Shown here: one piece after another, positions 30,007-39,127 of the stretch | How the letters are laid out: each line of letters opens with the position of its first letter | How positions within the stretch are numbered: the stretch's first letter is position 1 | Assembly (NCBI GenBank): GCA_002162755.1 | Contig: MAAS01000019.1 | Span: 124,001 to 188,000 of the forward strand | Direction: 5' to 3' | Source of the DNA: Gammaproteobacteria bacterium 50_400_T64 | GTDB lineage: Bacteria; Pseudomonadota; Gammaproteobacteria; Pseudomonadales; Porticoccaceae | Length of the DNA: 64,000 bases | The notes under the pieces: generated by a model | What the model was told of the DNA's origin: nothing | Databases searched by the model: none | Seen by the model: only the letters and a program-made list of their open reading frames with translations | Program-made: the position numbers and the translations under genes

Positions 30007-30065
30007 GCGCCCAGCGCTCAGCAAACAGAGCGCGGCAAAATCCGCTAAAATAGCCCTCGCATTAA

Positions 30066-31517
<1,452 letters not shown>

Positions 31518-32714
31518 ATGCCGGACCTGGGCGAGCATTCAATGTCTGAACAGTGGTTTGCCGACTGCGGCGGACTCGACAATTTTCTTGCCGAGTACTG
31601 GCAGCGCAAACCCCTGTTAATTCGCCAGGCCTTGCCCGGTTTCAGCTCTCCCCTCGAGGCTGACGAATTAGCTGGGCTGGCGCTGGAAGAAGATATTGAA
31701 TCGCGACTGATTGTTGAGAGTAAGGCCTCGCCCTACTGGACACTGCAGTGCGGGCCTTTTGCCGAAGAGTCCTTTCAGTCGCTGCCCGCCAGTCACTGGA
31801 CACTGCTAGTACAAGCCGTCGACCAATGGGTGCCCGAAGTTCACGATCTGCTCCGCCATTTCGACTTTCTACCCCAGTGGCGCGTCGACGACATAATGAT
31901 CAGCTACGCCGCCGACCAGGGCAGCGTCGGCCCTCACTTCGACCAGTACGATGTGTTTTTACTGCAAGCAGACGGTCAACGACGCTGGCGACTTGGCCAA
32001 CACTGTGATGCCAATACCCCTTTATTAAAGGGCCCAGCGCTAAGCATTATCGACAACTTTGAACAAAGTGAAGAGTGGCTGCTTGAACCCGGCGACATGC
32101 TCTATTTACCCCCGGGCCTCGCCCACTGGGGTATTGCCGAAGGCGAGTGCATGACCTACTCCGTCGGCTTTCGCGCGCCCCGCGCCAGCGAATTAATCGG
32201 CGACCTTGCCACGGAGCTGCTCTCTAAAAGCAGCGGCAACGGTAGCGGCACAGGCGAACTGATTTACCGTGACCCTACGCTCACCGCAACAATGGCGAAG
32301 GGTGTTATTGACGATAGCTTTATTGATGAAGTCAAAAACCTGCTACTGCGCCAGCTCGATGACAAAGAACAATTAGCCCAATGGTTTGCTCGCTTTATGA
32401 CAACGCGGAAGTATCCCGACCTTGACTTAGAAACTGAGCCTGACGATGACGCCGAAGAACACAGCCCATCCAGTATCCATTTCGACGGCGATACACTACT
32501 CACCCGCCATCCCGCTTCGCGCTTCGCTGCGCTAGCTGGTGATCCTGCAAACCTGGCTGTGGACGGTGAGCTCTATCCCTGCTCCCAGGCATTTGCCACA
32601 AGACTTGCCGATTCCCGCAGCCTACAAATAAGCGAGCTGGGAACGCTTGAAGTCCAGGATCAAGCTTTGCTCGACACCCTGCTCGACAATGGCTCTTTGC
32701 TAATCGACGGTTAG
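31518..32714 (+). CDS. roxA: Ribosomal protein uL16 arginine 3-hydroxylase RoxA (YcfD), JmjC-type oxygenase
   Basis: Fe(II)/2-oxoglutarate oxygenase that hydroxylates Arg81 of ribosomal protein uL16. 398 residues from the ATG right after the purB stop; an alternative ATG at 31542 (MSEQWFADC) matches known N-termini better and would give 390. JmjC features: GSVGPHFDQYDVFLLQ (H-x-D metal ligands), the second His in PPGLAHWGIAEG, and DELAGLALEEDIESRL as in YcfD. The C-terminal winged-helix/dimer part is present. It sits downstream of purB, as in other gammaproteobacteria. Confidence 0.93.
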   Translation: MPDLGEHSMSEQWFADCGGLDNFLAEYWQRKPLLIRQALPGFSSPLEADELAGLALEEDIESRLIVESKASPYWTLQCGPFAEESFQSLPASHWTLLVQAVDQWVPEVHDLLRHFDFLPQWRVDDIMISYAADQGSVGPHFDQYDVFLLQADGQRRWRLGQHCDANTPLLKGPALSIIDNFEQSEEWLLEPGDMLYLPPGLAHWGIAEGECMTYSVGFRAPRASELIGDLATELLSKSSGNGSGTGELIYRDPTLTATMAKGVIDDSFIDEVKNLLLRQLDDKEQLAQWFARFMTTRKYPDLDLETEPDDDAEEHSPSSIHFDGDTLLTRHPASRFAALAGDPANLAVDGELYPCSQAFATRLADSRSLQISELGTLEVQDQALLDTLLDNGSLLIDG

Positions 32715-32803
32715 CGCTTCCCTTCCCTGCCCCCTCCCCTTTCAAAAACCCAAAAGCTGGCTCAGTAAAACTCCCGAATCAATAACATTGAAGGGACGAT
32801 GAC

Positions 32804-32843
32804 ATTATTGAATAATGTAAGCCTATTTACATTATTCAATAAT
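32804..32843. repeat. Perfect 17-bp inverted repeat with nested palindromes
   Basis: Left arm 32804-32820 and right arm 32827-32843 are exact reverse complements around the 6-nt loop GCCTAT. Each arm contains its own palindrome ATTATT-S-AATAAT (centres at 32810 and 32837, 27 bp apart). It lies 19-58 nt upstream of the preferred ATG (32862) of the acyl-CoA ligase. The nested symmetry fits two operator sites for a dimeric repressor such as a TetR-family protein, or a strong mRNA hairpin in the leader. No regulator gene is adjacent. Confidence 0.75.
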
Positions 32844-32861
32844 AATCAATCGAGCCAACTC

Positions 32862-34538
32862 ATGAGCATCACACCCTTTCTCTCTCAGCAACGCATTGAC
32901 GAAATGACCGCCGCCGGTCATTGGAAAAATAAGACTTTACTCGACCATTTTGATCGCCACGTCAACGAACGTCCCGAGCACATTGCCGTTGTCGACCACA
33001 ATAGCGAAACCGGGCTACGCACCGTACTGTCTTACCGCCAGTTAAATACCACCGTTACGCGCATGGCTCTGGGTTTACTCAAACTTGGCATTCATCGCGG
33101 CGATGTCATTTCTTGCCAGCTGCCCAATTGGTGGGAATTTTTAGCGATTCATTTGGCGGCCTTAAGAATTGGCGCGGTGACAAATCCGATGATGCCCATT
33201 TTTCGCCACCGTGAAGTCGCTTACATGATGGGTTTTGCGGAAACCAAAATTGCCATTGTGCCGAAGTCGTTCAGAGGTTTTGACTACCCGGCCATGATGG
33301 CCGAGATCAAACCCGAGTTACCGCAGCTGGCTCATACACTCGTTATTGGTGGCCCCAGCAATCCCGACTCTTTCGAAGAGGCCCTGCTCAACACCCGCTG
33401 GGAAGATGAAATGGATGCCCAAGTCTGCCTCGAAGGCCTCGCCGCAACGCCCAATGAAGTGGTGCAGTTAATGTACACCTCCGGCACCACCGGCTCACCC
33501 AAAGGCGTAATGCACACCTCTAACACCCTGCTTTCATGCACCGAGACCTTTATCTCGAGTTATCACCTGAATAAAGATGACAACCTGTACATGGGCTCAC
33601 CCCTGGCCCATCAAACCGGTTTTCTGGTCGGTATATTGATCGGTATGTATCTCGGCTCAAAAGTGGTTTACAGCGATATTTGGGAAGCGAGCAAGGCTCT
33701 GCAAATTGTTCAGGACGAGCACATTACCTTCACCATGGGCGCGACCCCCTTTGTCGCCGATATGAGTTATTCCCCAGACGTGAGTAAATACGATACCCGC
33801 CACTTCCACACCTTTGTCACTGGCGGCGCGCCCATTCCTCGCGTTGTGGCAGAAGATGCACGCAAAGCGCTCGGCTGTGGCGTCTATGGTGCCTACGGCA
33901 TGACCGAAAGCTTAATCGCCTGCATTTGTGTGCCTGAAGACGCCGACGACAAAATATTTAATACCGACGGCAGTGTGCGCATGGGTGTAAAGCTACGCCT
34001 CGTCGACAGCGAGGGTAATGAAGTCGCTCAGGGAGAGGAAGGCGAAGTGCAAACCGCCGGCCCCTTTAATTGCTGTGGCTATTTAAAGCGTAAAGACCTG
34101 ACCGATGAGGCTATCGACAGTCAGGGCTGGCTAAGTTCGGGGGACCTGGCCCGGAAAGATGAAGACGGTTATATTCGAATATCGGGTCGTTCAAAAGATA
34201 TTATTATTCGTGGTGGCGAAAATGTCCCCATCGTCGAAGTTGAGCAATTTCTCTACAAACATCCCGCCATTCAGGAGTGTGCACTGGTCGGTATGCCTGA
34301 TCCCCGTATGGGCGAAAGAGGCTGCCTGTTTGTAACGCTAACACCCGGCAGTGAATTTGACGAAAATGAATTACAACGCTACCTCGGCGACGCTAAAATG
34401 GCCAAACAGTACTGGCCCGAGCGGCTGGAAATAAGAAGTGAGCTACCGCGCACGCCGAGTGGTAAAATCCAGAAATTCAAATTGCGTGAAGAGGCCAAAG
34501 CCTTTGGTGAAGAAGGCGACGGGCTGGCTTATGGCTAA
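32862..34538 (+). CDS. AMP-dependent acyl-CoA synthetase/ligase (cyclohexanecarboxylate-CoA ligase-like)
   Basis: Activates a carboxylic acid to its CoA thioester through an acyl-adenylate. 558 residues from the ATG at 32862 (MSITPFLSQQRIDEM), which matches relatives. An upstream ATG at 32799 with a nearby AAGGGA would add 21 residues encoded by an inverted repeat, so I prefer the shorter form. Motifs: MYTSGTTGSPKGVMHT, GAYGMTES, SSGDLARKDEDGYIRISGR, and the A10 lysine in RTPSGKIQKFK. Neighbours are a Nudix hydrolase and two crotonases on the same strand, so the substrate is probably a fatty, alicyclic or branched acid. The exact acid cannot be read from sequence. Confidence 0.88.
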   Translation: MSITPFLSQQRIDEMTAAGHWKNKTLLDHFDRHVNERPEHIAVVDHNSETGLRTVLSYRQLNTTVTRMALGLLKLGIHRGDVISCQLPNWWEFLAIHLAALRIGAVTNPMMPIFRHREVAYMMGFAETKIAIVPKSFRGFDYPAMMAEIKPELPQLAHTLVIGGPSNPDSFEEALLNTRWEDEMDAQVCLEGLAATPNEVVQLMYTSGTTGSPKGVMHTSNTLLSCTETFISSYHLNKDDNLYMGSPLAHQTGFLVGILIGMYLGSKVVYSDIWEASKALQIVQDEHITFTMGATPFVADMSYSPDVSKYDTRHFHTFVTGGAPIPRVVAEDARKALGCGVYGAYGMTESLIACICVPEDADDKIFNTDGSVRMGVKLRLVDSEGNEVAQGEEGEVQTAGPFNCCGYLKRKDLTDEAIDSQGWLSSGDLARKDEDGYIRISGRSKDIIIRGGENVPIVEVEQFLYKHPAIQECALVGMPDPRMGERGCLFVTLTPGSEFDENELQRYLGDAKMAKQYWPERLEIRSELPRTPSGKIQKFKLREEAKAFGEEGDGLAYG

Positions 34539-34604
34539 TAAATAAGCCAAACTTTATTCTACAAATAATCGGTATCCAATAATCGACAACCCAGGGGAAA
34601 AGCC

Positions 34605-35417
34605 ATGAATAACCCAGAACTACTCTATGCCGCCACCGTTATTCTGCTAAGAGACTCCCCCAATGGCGTCGAAGTATTACTGCAGGAACGCAGTGGTAAA
34701 TCGGAATCCTTTGGCGGTGCCTTTGTTTTCCCCGGCGGCAAAGTCGATTTACACGACGCCGACAAAGAATACGAAGCCCTCTATTCCGGCCACACCGACA
34801 AAGACGCCAGCGCCATACTCGGCATGCCCAAATATGGTCTGGCCTACTGGATGGGTGGTATTCGCGAATGCTTTGAAGAGGCCGGTATTTTACTGGCCTA
34901 CGACAAGAGCGGGAAAATCGTCAGCTTTAATTCCCCCGAGGTTAAACAACGCTTTGTCGACTATCGGGAGGCTTTAAACAAAGGCGAAATGAGCCTGCTG
35001 GAAATATGCCGCAAAGAAGAATTAACCCTCGCCACCGACCAAATGTTCTACTACAGCCACTGGGTAACACCCATCGTCATGCCCCGCCGCTTCGATACCC
35101 GCTTCTTTATTTGCCGCGCTCCCGCTGAGCAGGAGCCGATTATCGACAATCATGAAGTGGTCTCCCAATGCTGGGTAAATCCCGCTGAAGCGCTGCGCAA
35201 ACGCAAGGAGGAAGGCTTCCAAATTTTCTTCCCCACCATCAAAAATATTCAGGGTTTAACGGGGCATGAGCAAAGCCAGAGCCTACTCGATGCGGTGGCA
35301 CAGTTTCGCGATCTACCAAGAATCCTGCCCATTAAAGCAGAAAAAGAAGGCGCTCCACCGCTGATACCCGGCGATGAAGGCTATGAACACCACGAAGTCG
35401 CCACTCCCCATTATTGA
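34605..35417 (+). CDS. Nudix hydrolase of the NUDT19-like type
   Basis: 270 residues. The Nudix box is split: GGKVDLHDADKE at about residue 45, and MGGIRECFEEAGILLAY about 45 residues later. This long insertion in the box is the hallmark of the NUDT19 (RP2p) branch, whose mammalian members hydrolyse CoA and acyl-CoA esters to 3',5'-ADP and phosphopantetheines. HWVTPIVMPRRFDTRFFI follows, also typical. It sits between an acyl-CoA ligase and two crotonases with short spacers, so CoA or acyl-CoA turnover is a reasonable inference. The ATG at 34605 follows AGGGGAAAAGCC. Confidence 0.87.
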   Translation: MNNPELLYAATVILLRDSPNGVEVLLQERSGKSESFGGAFVFPGGKVDLHDADKEYEALYSGHTDKDASAILGMPKYGLAYWMGGIRECFEEAGILLAYDKSGKIVSFNSPEVKQRFVDYREALNKGEMSLLEICRKEELTLATDQMFYYSHWVTPIVMPRRFDTRFFICRAPAEQEPIIDNHEVVSQCWVNPAEALRKRKEEGFQIFFPTIKNIQGLTGHEQSQSLLDAVAQFRDLPRILPIKAEKEGAPPLIPGDEGYEHHEVATPHY

Positions 35418-35433
35418 TTGGACGCAATAAAAG

Positions 35434-36264
35434 ATGAGTGACAAAGCTGCCTGGTACGCCCGTTTAAGTGACAAAATTGTTGAGGGGACTCCACAGACTG
35501 ACAAGCCCCAACACGCATTAATTGGACAAATTGTTTTTAATCGCCCCACCAATCGCAACAGTCTGACACCCGACATGCTTGAGGCCTTGAAGGAGGCGAT
35601 AGACGACGCGAAAAAAGACACTGATATTCGCTGCCTTATTATTACCGGCACCGGGAAAAACTTTTGCGCCGGTGGTGACTTTACAGGCGGCGCTGAAAAC
35701 TCAAAAATACCGTTTACCCAACAAGGCTTAATCGACACCTACAGCACGTGCATGGAACTGCTGAATATCAAGGTACCGGTGATCGGCGCACTCAACGGCC
35801 ACGCCATTGGTGGTGGTTTCGGTGTTGCCCTGCTGAGTGATATTCGCGTCGCCAACAGCGATGCCCTCTACGGTGCCAACTTCGCCCGCCTCGGCATGCA
35901 CTCCGGCATGTCCCTGTCCTACATTCTGCCCCGCCTTATTGGCCTGGTAAAAGCCAATGAACTGATGTTCACCGGACGGCGCTTTAGCGGCAGTGAAGGC
36001 GAAAAGATCGGTCTCTTTAACTATGCCCTGCCCGACGAACAAGTATGGCCCAAAGCCCTGGCATTAGCGGAAGAGATCGCCGCCTGCGCGCCCAATGCCG
36101 TGCAATTAATGAAGCAGTCGATCATTAAAAATCTCGACTGGGATCCCCATTCGCGGCTAGCGGAAGAGGCTCTTCATCAATCGGCAACCTTTAATTCTAA
36201 TGATGCCCACGAAGGTATTGCCGCGATGATGGAAAAACGCGAGCCGGTATTTAAGGGCACATAA
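35434..36264 (+). CDS. Crotonase-superfamily protein lacking both hydratase glutamates
   Basis: 276 residues of the enoyl-CoA hydratase/isomerase fold. CoA and oxyanion-hole motifs are intact: NRPTNRNSLTPDML, ITGTGKNFCAGGDFTGG, and GALNGHAIGGGFGVALLSD. Aligned by eye with E. coli FadB (Glu119 and Glu139), the first catalytic position is Gly130 and the second Phe150 (ALYGANFARLG). A normal syn-hydration is therefore unlikely; isomerase, thioesterase, decarboxylase or other crotonase chemistry is possible. It starts 16 nt after the Nudix gene and is followed at 80 nt by a second crotonase that keeps both Glu. Confidence 0.87.
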   Translation: MSDKAAWYARLSDKIVEGTPQTDKPQHALIGQIVFNRPTNRNSLTPDMLEALKEAIDDAKKDTDIRCLIITGTGKNFCAGGDFTGGAENSKIPFTQQGLIDTYSTCMELLNIKVPVIGALNGHAIGGGFGVALLSDIRVANSDALYGANFARLGMHSGMSLSYILPRLIGLVKANELMFTGRRFSGSEGEKIGLFNYALPDEQVWPKALALAEEIAACAPNAVQLMKQSIIKNLDWDPHSRLAEEALHQSATFNSNDAHEGIAAMMEKREPVFKGT

Positions 36265-36343
36265 CAATGTATAAAAGCCAGAAACTATTTAATGCTTTTT
36301 AAGCCATTTTAATTTTACAAAACATCAATACAGGACTTGTGTA

Positions 36344-37156
36344 ATGAGTAGTACACCCGAGCAAAACGAACGCCACCCCGACGGACAAATCAGTACTGAA
36401 GTGCGCGGTAACATCTTTTTAATCGGCATCGACCGCCCCGAAAAATACAACGGCTTTACGCCAAAAATGTTTGGCGAACTGGCCGATGCCTACGCCGAAC
36501 TGGAAAACAATAGTGAGCTTTGGGTCGGCGTACTTTTCGCCCACGGCAAACATTTTACCGCCGGTCTCGACCTGCCAAAATTTGCCGACGCCATGAAGAA
36601 TGGCGAAGCTATTTTACCCACCAATGGCATTGACCCCTTTTCACTCAAGCCCCCTTTCCGCACCAAGCCCGTGGTCGCCGCCATGAACGGCATCTGCTAC
36701 ACCGCCGCCATTGAATTAATGCTGGCAACAGAAATTGTTGTATCAGCGAAAAGTGCGCGCTACTCTCAGCTTGAAGTGGGTCGCGGTGTAATGGCCGCAG
36801 CCGGTGCCACCTTCCGCATGGTTGAACGTGCGGGCTGGGGCAACGCCATGAAGGTATTGTTAACGGGCTATGAATTTAATGCCGAAGAAGCCCTACGCTA
36901 TAACTTTATTCAGGAAATCGTCGACGATGGCGAAGAGTTTAATCGCGCCCTGGAACTGGCAGAAGAGATTGCCAAACAGGCTCCTCTCGCCGTGCAAGCC
37001 ACTCTGCAAAGCTCTCGCGCCTACTACTTCGACAGCCCCAAAGCCGCCGTTGATGAATTTATTCCAGTGATGAAAGCGCTAGCCAATACCGACGATGCCG
37101 CCGAGGGTGTGCAGTCCTTTATAGAAAAGCGGCCACCGGTCTACAAAGGCAAATAA
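36344..37156 (+). CDS. Enoyl-CoA hydratase/isomerase family protein (crotonase)
   Basis: 270 residues. NIFLIGIDRPEKYNGFTPKM is the substrate-side start, FAHGKHFTAGLDLPKF the oxyanion hole. In the second motif, MNGICYTAAIELMLATE, Glu124 and, in RYSQLEVGRG, Glu144 align with the two catalytic glutamates of enoyl-CoA hydratase, so hydratase activity is plausible. The usual GGG of this motif is replaced by TAA, which is atypical. It is the last gene of the acyl-CoA cluster. The ATG at 36344 follows AGGACTTGTGTA. Confidence 0.88.
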   Translation: MSSTPEQNERHPDGQISTEVRGNIFLIGIDRPEKYNGFTPKMFGELADAYAELENNSELWVGVLFAHGKHFTAGLDLPKFADAMKNGEAILPTNGIDPFSLKPPFRTKPVVAAMNGICYTAAIELMLATEIVVSAKSARYSQLEVGRGVMAAAGATFRMVERAGWGNAMKVLLTGYEFNAEEALRYNFIQEIVDDGEEFNRALELAEEIAKQAPLAVQATLQSSRAYYFDSPKAAVDEFIPVMKALANTDDAAEGVQSFIEKRPPVYKGK

Positions 37157-37236
37157 GTAGTAATCAGGCTAGGAGATATGGCTTGATAATTATCACTTAC
37201 TTGAGCCAAGCACTGCCTTAGCATAAGGCTTATAAA

Positions 37237-37258
37237 CAGGGCCCGAGAATAGGCCCTG
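37237..37258. terminator. Hairpin between the crotonase and cytochrome genes
   Basis: CAGGGCC (37237-37243) and GGCCCTG (37252-37258) form a perfect 7-bp GC-rich stem with an 8-nt loop. On the plus strand it is followed by TAAAAAATT, not a T run, so termination there is doubtful. Confidence 0.4.
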
Positions 37259-37307
37259 TAAAAAATTGGGGACGTATTTAGCGCCCCCAAAAAGAAGAGT
37301 AAATAAG

Positions 37308-37811
37308 ATGAAAATGCCTATAAAAACGATCATCACCCTTGCCGCTTTGTCAGTAAGCACCCAGTTAATTGCTAGTGAACATAGCAATTCTGCCGGTAGC
37401 GCTGAAGCCAACAGCGAAGCTAAAGCCCTGTTTGAAAACCATTGCCTGGCCTGTCATCAGCCCCACAAAGGCAGCAAGGGTAAGCATTCGGGAGAAAAGT
37501 CCGGTGGCGGCAAGCAGGCTCACGGTGATGGTGGCCATCCTAAGCGTCTGGCGCCACCCATGGCGATGGTGAAGAAGCATTACCTGAAAACCTATCCAGA
37601 TCGTGATCAGTTTATTGAAAAAATCTCAGCCTGGGTGAAGGCCCCCGACGCTGATGCGGCCATGCTGCACCATGCGGTTGAAAAATTTGGTGTAATGCCA
37701 CCGCAATCCATCAATGAATCAAGCCGCCAGCAAATTGCGGGCTATATCTACGATGTCCTGCCTTCCGGGCACGGTAAGAAAGAAGACTGCAAGAAAGGTG
37801 GCAAGCACTAG
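37308..37811 (+). CDS. Small periplasmic c-type cytochrome
   Basis: 167 residues from the ATG at 37308 (MKMPIKTIITLAALSVSTQL, signal peptide cut near LIASEH). The single haem site is CLACH inside LFENHCLACHQPHKG. A Lys/Gly/His-rich insertion of about 30 residues follows. Then come RLAPPMAMVKKHYLKTYPD and, near the end, GVMPPQSINESSRQQIAGYI, where the Met is the likely axial ligand in class I cytochromes. It has its own terminator. The redox partner is unknown; neighbours (crotonases, exported MsrA) do not decide it. Confidence 0.85.
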   Translation: MKMPIKTIITLAALSVSTQLIASEHSNSAGSAEANSEAKALFENHCLACHQPHKGSKGKHSGEKSGGGKQAHGDGGHPKRLAPPMAMVKKHYLKTYPDRDQFIEKISAWVKAPDADAAMLHHAVEKFGVMPPQSINESSRQQIAGYIYDVLPSGHGKKEDCKKGGKH

Positions 37812-37823
37812 CAGTGCTGTAAC

Positions 37824-37848
37824 AACGCTGAACACTTCAGTGTTTTTT
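37824..37848 (+). terminator. Intrinsic terminator after the cytochrome gene
   Basis: AACGCTG (37824-37830), 7-nt loop, CAGTGTT (37838-37844; one G-T pair), then a T run to 37848. It lies 13 nt after the stop. Confidence 0.8.
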
Positions 37849-37860
37849 GGGTATTTCATT

Positions 37861-37896
37861 CAACACCTGGGCTCAATCATTTCAGCCCAGGTGTTG
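37861..37896. repeat. Perfect 13-bp inverted repeat
   Basis: CAACACCTGGGCT (37861-37873) and AGCCCAGGTGTTG (37884-37896) are exact reverse complements with a 10-nt loop. It overlaps the 3' end of the decayed minus-strand gene, whose TGA falls in the loop (37877-37879). There is no T run on either side, so it may be the remains of a terminator or a structured repeat. Confidence 0.8.
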
Positions 37897-38231
37897 CATC
37901 CATCCATTGCCGCTTTTGTTTCGCTCGCTCACTCACTTCATCAGGAATGACTAAGTCTGGCCCGCCTAACCCTCTGCCAGTAGCACCCTGTGATAGAGGT
38001 AAAAATCGCACCGGGCAAACGTCCACTCGCCATCGACACGTCGATAAACACCATCGTAATGACCACTGGCAGTAAAGGCCTTGCACTCTTCAACCAGACA
38101 AATTTCAACAACACTGTTACCTGTAACAAAATTAATCATCTACGAAAGTGGTACAAGATCAACTTCACCGTAAGTTCACGAATAGCATTTTTGTCTTCAA
38201 GTACCTGCATGTGCGCTTCGAGAGAAGTCAT
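37877..38231 (-). pseudogene. Decayed NTF2/SnoaL-like gene
   Basis: Three pieces in order on the minus strand look like one broken gene. A good ribosome site (AAGGA) and ATG at 38231 open MTSLEAHMQVLEDKNAIREL, as in SnoaL-like proteins, ending in a stop near 38136. A second piece in another frame reads NSVVEICLVEECKAF, GHYDGVYRRVDGEWTFARCD and FYLYHRVLLAEG, the typical last strands of the fold. A third frame then gives GLGGPDLVIPDEVSERAKQK to the stop at 37877. The middle of the usual ~140-residue domain is missing and there is at least one further frameshift. The fold call is by pattern only. Confidence 0.6.
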
Positions 38232-38483
38232 ATTTATTCCTTTTTTATTGCATTTATTATTTGAATCCAAGTTGTTTTTAAATATCAGGGAAAATACAAA
38301 GCGCACAAGCCATGCAGCCGTATAGTAACGTACCCGGGTTTATTATCTTGCTGCGGTCAATCAAGCGGGTCTTTATGAAAGTGATAAATACAGCTCCCAT
38401 CGGGAACGAATTAGAGAAGTGCTCATCGAACCTATAACCGACCCGTTGATCAAGACCCTATGAATATGAGAAGGAAAAGCAAA
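38232..38483. other. Intergenic region upstream of exported MsrA
   Basis: About 250 bp, AT-rich at first. The only structure seen is a 44-codon stop-free stretch at 38329-38463 without a start codon (it contains AGLYESDKYSSHRERIREVL), which could be the tail of a lost gene. GGGTCTTTATGAAAG and ACCCGTTGATCAAGACCC form an imperfect inverted pair. No clear promoter. Confidence 0.35.
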
Positions 38484-39110
38484 ATGAGCAATAGATTCAA
38501 ACAAACACTGAGGCGCTTATTCGCCATTCTTGCGCTGACCTGCTTAATAACACCCGCGCTGTACGCACAGCCCGACACTCAGAAAGCAATCTTTGCCGGT
38601 GGTTGCTTCTGGTGCATGGAGCCACCCTTTGATGCCCTGGACGGCGTTATTTCTACCACCTCGGGGTATATCGGCGGCACGGTGGTCGAGCCCAGCTACA
38701 ATCAAGTATCCAGCGGCAAAACGGGACATACCGAGGCCCTGCAGATTGTCTATAACCCTGACAAAATCTCTTACGAGAAGTTACTCGCAATTTTCTGGAA
38801 AAACATTGATCCCACCGATGGCGGTGGGCAGTTCTGCGACCGGGGCAGCCAGTATCGCAGTGAGGTTTTTTACACCAGCGATCAACAGCGCAAGTTGGCT
38901 GAAAAAAGTAAGCAACAGCTCAATGACGGTGACGCACTACCCACGCCGGTGCAAACGGCGATCACCGCCGCAAGTCCGTTCTATTCCGCCGAGGACTACC
39001 ACCAGAATTACTACCAAAAGAATCCCAAGCGCTATAAGTTTTACAGCTGGAACTGCGGACGCGCACAACGACTACTGCGACTTTGGGGCAAACCCTACGA
39101 TTCGCACTAA
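38484..39110 (+). CDS. msrA: Peptide-methionine (S)-S-oxide reductase MsrA, exported form
   Basis: Repairs Met-S-sulfoxide. The catalytic motif is GGCFWCMEPPFDALDGV, with ISTTSGYIGGTVVEPSYNQV and TGHTEALQIVYNPDKISYE following, then GSQYRSEVFYTSDQQ and the C-terminal HQNYYQKNPKRYKFY. A hydrophobic segment, LFAILALTCLITPALYAQ, precedes the domain, so the enzyme is probably periplasmic, unlike cytoplasmic E. coli MsrA. I chose the ATG at 38484 because GAAGGAAAA lies about 8 nt upstream; in-frame ATGs at 38460 and 38466 are alternatives. It lies beside a c-type cytochrome, but a joint role is only a guess. Confidence 0.93.
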   Translation: MSNRFKQTLRRLFAILALTCLITPALYAQPDTQKAIFAGGCFWCMEPPFDALDGVISTTSGYIGGTVVEPSYNQVSSGKTGHTEALQIVYNPDKISYEKLLAIFWKNIDPTDGGGQFCDRGSQYRSEVFYTSDQQRKLAEKSKQQLNDGDALPTPVQTAITAASPFYSAEDYHQNYYQKNPKRYKFYSWNCGRAQRLLRLWGKPYDSH

Positions 39111-39127
39111 GGGCCTGAAAGTCGACC

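Noticed and set aside
37990-38325. Plus-strand open frame over the decayed NTF2-like gene
   Set aside because: The minus strand has the ribosome site and fold residues; this frame has neither.
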